A stretch of DNA of 23,865 nucleotides from Entrophospora sp. SA101 (Eukaryota; Glomeromycota; Glomeromycetes; Entrophosporales; Entrophosporaceae), in contig CAUDNR010004314.1 of the NCBI GenBank assembly GCA_958430865.1, positions 2,920-26,784 of the forward strand. Direction: 5' to 3'. Of this stretch, positions 18,435 through 23,865 are shown in pieces (the stretch's first letter is position 1; the number at the start of each line of letters is the position of its first letter). The notes below the pieces were generated by a model. It worked only from the letters and a program-made list of their open reading frames with translations. It was not told the origin of the DNA and made no database searches. A program made the translations under genes and the position numbers.

Positions 18435-21228
18435 TTAGCTCCAAACATCTTCTTGATATCGTCCACAACTTCTTAAATCTTTAATATAAGTTATTGCACT
18501 ACCTTCATCCATTCCACCAATTTTCTGTGCAATTCGAATTAGTGAGGTATTTACATCACGTGCCATATTTTTAGCATCACTATTTGGTTTGTAAATTAAT
18601 ATAAATTTATAAATATTCATATATATAATACATATTTTCACATTGAATAAGATTTATAATGTCCATATTCGTATATTTACTTACCCACACACATAAAAAT
18701 ATCCACCATGATTGTAAATCAAATCCCAAATATATTTTTCTTGCTCTTGTAATCGATGTTGTACATATACTTTGTTTTCCTTTAAAAATAAACAAGAATA
18801 AATTTTAATTGTAATGATAATATATCAATATTAATATTATCAAAATATATATTATATTAATGTTTATATATTTACCTGTTCTCTTGAAAATGCTGTGAAT
18901 AATTTCCCACTATCACCAAGTATATTAAATAATTCTTCAAGCTCATTTTTATATAAGAAATCCTCATTAATTTTTCGACAACCAAAAAATAAAACTGTAT
19001 CACCAACATCTTCATCTTCTGATTTATATTTGGCTCTTTCAATAACAAATCCTCGAAATGGTGCTAAACCTGTACCAGGACCAACCATTATAACTGGTAT
19101 TTTAAGATCTTTTGGTAATTTGAAATTTGTATTTCTTACATGAATTGCAACTTTGATTGTGTTTGAGGATTCATCATAAAATCTATCTCTAGGACCAGAA
19201 TACAAATAATATGGTGATGCTTCAGGATGTTGGATGTTTTGTAGTTTACGATGAATTTGTAGGAGATAATTTGTCGCAAGTCCATATACAGATTTTTGAG
19301 ATAATGCAGGTTTGAATGATAATACTGATGCTGTTACATGAATAGATGAAGGTGTTGATTTAGGTGTACTAGATATAGAATAGTATCTACATTGTAATTT
19401 TGGTAATGTTTCAATAATTAAATCTAAAGGAATTGTATCTAATTGCTTTCCTTTAGGTGAAATCAATTCTAATACTTCTCCAAGTGTAAGATGTGCATCT
19501 AAAACTTCTGCTTTGTATGCATCTTTATCTTGACCCAATGTGGTGAGCCTAGATTTTCCCTCCTCAGTTGGAGCATAATTTGCCAATGTTGCAATAAATT
19601 GACGTGATGCTGGTGCATGGATATCAAGATAATTTCGAAATATAGTAGCATATGTTGTTGGAACAGGGAAAGGGCTCTTTTTTGATGCAGATGCTAATTA
19701 ATTAATTAATGGATTGGCTATGGTTAATTGGGAATTTTTTTTTAAAAAAGAAAAATATTATTTATACAAATTAAAAATAATGAATGATACATACGATCAG
19801 TACTTTCAAGATTTATTATAGTATCTTTTTTTTCCCAAAGACCTAAAATTTTAAGTAATCTATAGACATCTTGTTCAGGATTAATTGGCCAAATAGCAAC
19901 ATGATCACCTGATTGGTATGTAAGCCCAGATCCACCTATGTCCAATTCCACATGAAGACAATTACGATCTAATGAATTAAATAACTCACGGGTGTTTTGA
20001 ATAGTAGCAGGAAATGGATTTTTTGCATCATAAGTTTGGCCACTTTAAAAAAATAAAATAAGTAAATATATCAACATTAATGATAATAAAATTAAAATTA
20101 AAATTAAAATAAAAATAAAAATCATCAATATTGTACATACGTTTCATTGGCCATAATAGCATGTTCACTAAATTCACCATAATACACTTTATTGGCATCA
20201 TAATCTTCTAATTCTGTAATCTTATAGGCAGCAATTCGTGAACTAATATTATTGTATAGATATAGTGAAGATTAAATAATTAAATAATAATAACAACCAT
20301 AATTATTAATATACCTCGTGTGTAATTCACTTTGATCAATATTCATTGCATCACAAACAGCTTTCCACATATCTTCTTTCCATCCAAGAAAATCTTCTTC
20401 TAAACTACCATCATCATCGCCTTCACCAGCTTGACCAATCTTTTTAGCTCCAAATTCGCTTAACTTAGCATCAATCATCCTCCCAACAGCATTATAATGT
20501 TCATAAGTTTTATTTCCTAAACCAAAAACTACATAACGAAGAGTTGACAATGGCTTTTCATCAATTGGTATACCATTTGAGAACTCGGGATTTTCTGTAG
20601 TTATTAACTCCCAAAATTCTATTGCATCGTCTGGTGGTTCACCTTCACCTAAATTAAAAAAAAAATTCTAATAACCGCATAAAATGATATATAAGTATAT
20701 ATGAATGAACAATAATTGATTTACCATAAGTTGCAAACAAAAAGAATGCTATACAATCTTCTGGAAATTGATCAAGAAGTGTCATATCACAATCTTCAAC
20801 ATCAATCACCATAATTTTCAATCCAAATCTTTGTTGACCTTCTTTTGCAAGACGTGAAGCATAATCTTCAGCTGTACCTGTTTGAGATCCGTAAAAAAAA
20901 ATCGCGTTTTTATCCTATAAAACATAAGCCGATGATGATTGTAATGATTATAGTTTTATAATTTTTTCAATACTCAAGAGTAATATATAATAAAACATAC
21001 AGTATCTTTCATTTTTTTAAGGAAATCTTTGCTTTTTTTTGGTTGAGTAAAAACAATCGGTTTACTGACAGGGACTACTGGAACGGCTTGTACAGGTCTT
21101 TCATTTTTTCCAAATAAAGTATCTCTGAATAAATAAACGAATGCTCCAGCGGTAGCTAAAAGTAAGAACACAAGATCGAAAATGTCTATAAAAGGTTCAT
21201 CAGCTTGAGTATTTGTATCCGCATCCAT
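18435..21228 (-). CDS. NADPH-cytochrome P450 reductase, eight exons, 719 aa
   Basis: Exons: 21228-21001, 20914-20725, 20648-20315, 20242-20141, 20042-19795, 19693-18876, 18779-18685 and 18579-18435. They sum to 2160 nt with matching phases. The protein passes electrons from NADPH through FAD and FMN to microsomal P450s. An N-terminal membrane anchor lies at about 16-38. The FMN domain starts FFYGSQTGTAEDYA (82-95) and includes VFGLGNKTYEHYN. The FAD-binding RYYSISS is at 470-476 and the NADPH-binding GPGTGLAPFRGF at 572-583, then FFGCR. By alignment with the rat enzyme, catalytic S473, C671, D716 and W718 are all present; the end is DVWS. Length is typical for fungal enzymes. The start is the first ATG before the anchor. 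It is probably the ER housekeeping reductase of the P450 and sterol pathways. Confidence 0.96.
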
Positions 21229-22165
21229 TTTGTCTTTTTGTGATTTGGTGTTTACTTATAAATCTGTCAGATTTTTAAATAAAGTTCTTTTTGCTGAGTT
21301 TTTTGATAAAATTTAATTGGTTAACGATGGTAAATGTGATAATAAAAGAATAATTTTTTGAAAAAATTTGTTTGTATGAAAGAAAGAAAAATCTTTTATT
21401 TATTTAAAGATTTTTTTTTGTAACACGTTCTTCTATGAAATAATACGATTTTTCAAGTGTCGGAGTAAGTATTACTATTATTACCGTATTATTACTATAA
21501 TAACAATAAATCATAATGATTTTTATTATTCACCACCTTAACAATAGTAATAGTGATACATTAAATTTATTAAATTTAAATTTAGTATTGACTTTTTAAT
21601 ACATATATACATACAATGAAGGGGGGAATCATGTGACTATAGTGCGCGCCATTTAAAAGTCATCAAATGCTGCGTCATTATGGCCAAATGTACAAAAGGT
21701 TGTTTGAATTAAATATTAAAAATTTTTGATGTAGCAAGAAAATGGTGCACTCCGTTTTTTTAATGCTTCTTAAAAAATGCTACACATCATTTTTTAAAAC
21801 GCTACATGTTTTTTTATTTCATGCTGCACACGTTTTTTAAAAATGCTACATATGTTTTTATTTATTGTTTTTTAAAAAATGCTACACGTTTTATTTGATG
21901 CTTCTTGTCATTTTTTTAAAAGATACATCATTATATTTAAAGGTTGTATGCTACATTTCATTCTACTGTCATTATTTTTAAGATGCTGTGTAAAGTTTTT
22001 TTAAATAAAAATGTAAATTTAAATATAGAATGAATAAAATTATTTTTTTAATTAAATTTAATGATTAAATATAATGAGTGAATGAATCACAGATCCAATT
22101 TCTTGATCATGCACAAAATGTTCAAACAACAAATGCACTATTACAATCTGAAGATTATGACTATT
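21229..22165. other. P450 reductase upstream region with degenerate repeats
   Basis: The first 350 bp are AT-rich promoter-side sequence. At about 21755-21990 an ATGCTACA-T(n) motif recurs six to eight times with variation (ATGCTACAC, CGCTACATG, ATGCTGCAC), a degenerate tandem array. A GC-richer patch (GTGCGCGCCA) lies at about 21640. No gene was seen. Confidence 0.55.
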
Positions 22166-22170
22166 TACAT

Positions 22171-22225
22171 ATAGTCGAACCTTGTCACAACGAATTTTGT
22201 TATAACGAATTTTTGTTACAACGAA
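22171..22225 (+). mobile_element. Pogo/Tigger-like transposon end
   Basis: TAGTCGAACCTTGTCACAAC followed by GAATTTTGTTATAACGAAT resembles the inverted-repeat ends of pogo/Tigger elements (CAGTCGAACCTCGTTATAACGAA type). Further ACAACGAATT copies follow at about 22217 and 22327. No inverted partner or transposase lies in the window, so it is a fragment. Confidence 0.4.
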
Positions 22226-22617
22226 TTTTGAAAAAAAAATTTTTAAAAAAACTTGAATTTATTAATAGAATCTTGACGAACAACGTGGTAAAATTTTTTT
22301 GATATAATAATAATTACTAATCGCGCTACAACGAATTCACGTGATAAATGATCAACAAAAAAAAATCGTACGATTAAAAAAATCTCACAATTCAACGTTG
22401 TAAAACGTTGAGATTGAATCATAATTTAAAAATTAAAAATTATTTAAAAATTGTAATAAAACGTATGATTGTTTGTGATTTAATTGATGATCCGCGAATA
22501 TGAGTGAGTCGTACATAGTAAAATAACAGGAGAGAACGTCCTATATAAGGAATGGATTTTCACAATTGATTTCAATTTTTTTTATACAGTTTAAAATACT
22601 TTTACAAGGGTATCATG
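22226..22617. other. Spacer with TATA-like box
   Basis: A small inverted pair CAACGTT...AACGTTG lies near 22394. TATATAAGG at 22542-22550 could drive the repeat-family sequence that follows. Nothing else was identified. Confidence 0.4.
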
Positions 22618-23145
22618 TAGCCCATTCTTGCAATAAATCATGTGTAAATAATTACACAAACTTGAAGCTTTACACTTTGTTGTTATCATATCTTTTGAAT
22701 CCCTTTGAATCCCACAACTTTCATAATACGATTTACTCAAAGAAAAATTGCCTGAAATTAAACATTGCACAGAATGTAAAACCACTGAATCAGCTAAATT
22801 TCATCAACGAAAGGCAATAAATGGAAAGAAGCTGAGAACAACAACTTAGAGAAAGTAACGTGTTGTTTTATGTAACATTTGTAGCCCATTCTTGCAATAA
22901 ATCATGTGTAAATAATTACACAAACTTGAAGCTTTACACTTTGTTGTTATCATATCTTTTGAATCCCTTTGAATCCCACAACTTTCATAATACGATTTAC
23001 TCGAAGAAAAATTGCCTGAAATTAAACATTGCACAGAATGTAAAACCACTGAATCAGCTAAATTTCATCAATGAAAGGCAATAAATGGAAAGAAGCTGAG
23101 AACAACAACTTAGAGAAAGTAACATGTTGTTTTATGTAACATTTG
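22618..23145 (+). repeat. 264-bp tandem duplication, two copies
   Basis: Copies 22618-22881 and 22882-23145 differ at three positions only: CTCAAAG/CTCGAAG, TCAACG/TCAATG and GTAACG/GTAACA. All three are transitions at a CpG in one of the copies. Each copy contains a frame reading KHCTECKTTESAKFHQRKAI, which looks like a Cys-containing coding piece. It probably belongs to the repeat-family pseudogene downstream. Confidence 0.95.
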
Positions 23146-23159
23146 TTATATGAATTTTG

Positions 23160-23865
23160 TAGAAAAGAGAACCTAGGAGAGTAAAAACCACAGATGCAGA
23201 AGGGGAAGAGATAAGTGAAAAGATTGATTTCACTAAAGCCATCAAATACAAAGATTGCTCCAAGAAATAGAACCAAGCTTGAAGGGTTTTTTAACCAACT
23301 CTATTTAGCAGCTCAGCCATTTGAACATAATGGATCATATGAAGAGATTAATGGTGGTGTTCATGTATTATCTTCTTGTTTTAAATAATACAAAAATTAA
23401 CTCTTTTAAGTTCGAACTTGCATTCTATTTAGACTCGGTAGATACAAGTCTTGGAGTAACTACAACATCAAAAGCAGTAGATCGTAAAAAGAAGCAAGTT
23501 GCAGATGAACATGAGAAATATGTAGAGAATGCACTTACAAAATATTCAAAAAATACATTCTTGTTGAATGTTGACGATTCACGTCCAGAGATAATCAGTA
23601 TCCTTTAATTACTAAAACTTTGTTACTTCTAGGAAACCATCTACAAACATTTTTTTGCGATTACGTATAATGTAATTACACCAACTATACTAATTTGAAT
23701 AATTGTAGTGTACCCATTTATCACAATCATGCCTACAAAGGTGTCAATCTAAATGTTTGATATCTTGGACTACCTTCAAGTCGAAATCAAAAAAAATGTC
23801 AACACACTAAAAGAAAGTATGATGAAAAATATTAAATGAAAATGAATTTATCAAAAATAACAAAA
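23160..23865 (+). pseudogene. Frameshifted repeat-family gene, runs off the window
   Basis: Protein-like pieces appear in changing frames: RRVKTTDAEGEEISEKIDF (about 23175-23235), FNQLYLAAQPFEHNGSYEE (about 23290-23350), and INSFKFELAFYLDSVDTS then KKKQVADEHEKYVENALTKY (about 23397-23560, inside an open 95-codon frame at 23321-23608). Next comes NCSVPIYHNHAYKGVNLN (about 23701-23752), followed by FDILDYLQVEIKKNV (about 23757-23801) in another frame. The pieces are collinear and separated by frameshifts and stops, so this is a decayed gene. It resembles high-copy, transposon-like families of Glomeromycotina from memory; the exact family is not known. The TATA-like box at 22542 and the duplicated block may be its 5' part. 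Confidence 0.6.

Noticed and set aside
18895..19143. Plus-strand 82-codon frame
   Set aside because: It lies antisense within P450 reductase exon 6.

Overview
The window looks like nuclear DNA of an AT-rich filamentous fungus, most likely an arbuscular mycorrhizal fungus of the Rhizophagus type. That assignment rests on very AT-rich spacers, short introns with GTAAGT/GTATGT-like donors and an intronless nuclear-type tRNA-Leu. It also rests on a dense litter of small repeats and broken transposon genes between compact multi-exon housekeeping genes. The genus is inferred, not proven.

Five protein genes appear intact, and four of them are on the minus strand. (1) A two-exon F-box protein gene (1338-2453) appears as two separate open frames that join in frame over one intron. 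(2) An eight-exon ATG27-like gene (4867-6311) encodes a type I membrane protein of the autophagy/endomembrane system. (3) A seven-exon reticulon-domain gene (6568-8023) lies directly upstream of ATG27 on the same strand and encodes an ER-shaping protein. (4) An uninterrupted 1147-codon plus-strand gene (12945-16388) encodes a Cys/His-rich, transposase-like protein of uncertain family. (5) An eight-exon NADPH-cytochrome P450 reductase gene (18435-21228) encodes 719 aa with all catalytic residues visible. A tRNA-Leu(CAA) lies at 17511-17593. For all spliced genes the exon lengths, phases and GT/AG borders were worked out by hand and close in frame.

The rest is repeat-rich. Left part (1-4866): a hAT transposase relic, two copies of an unnamed dispersed repeat (949-1126, 4532-4699) and a 392-bp inverted-repeat element at 2524-2915. 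An 81-bp sequence at 1-81 returns inverted at 8541-8621. Middle part (8600-12944): an orphan signal-peptide ORF, a five-unit minisatellite, a perfect hairpin and two A-box-like repeats. It also holds two hairpins with an identical core and covarying stems, a possible small two-exon gene, and a 934-bp element bounded by 20-bp inverted repeats. Right part (16389-23865): a 254-bp mariner-type MITE flanking TA, a pogo/Tigger-like end, a 264-bp tandem duplication whose three differences all fall at CpG sites, and a frameshifted repeat-family pseudogene running off the window.

The intact genes do not form one pathway. ATG27, reticulon and P450 reductase all work in the endomembrane system, but their proximity need not be functional. 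The observations most worth checking are the paired hairpins at 10564-10676, the 1147-aa protein and the CpG-only divergence of the tandem duplication.
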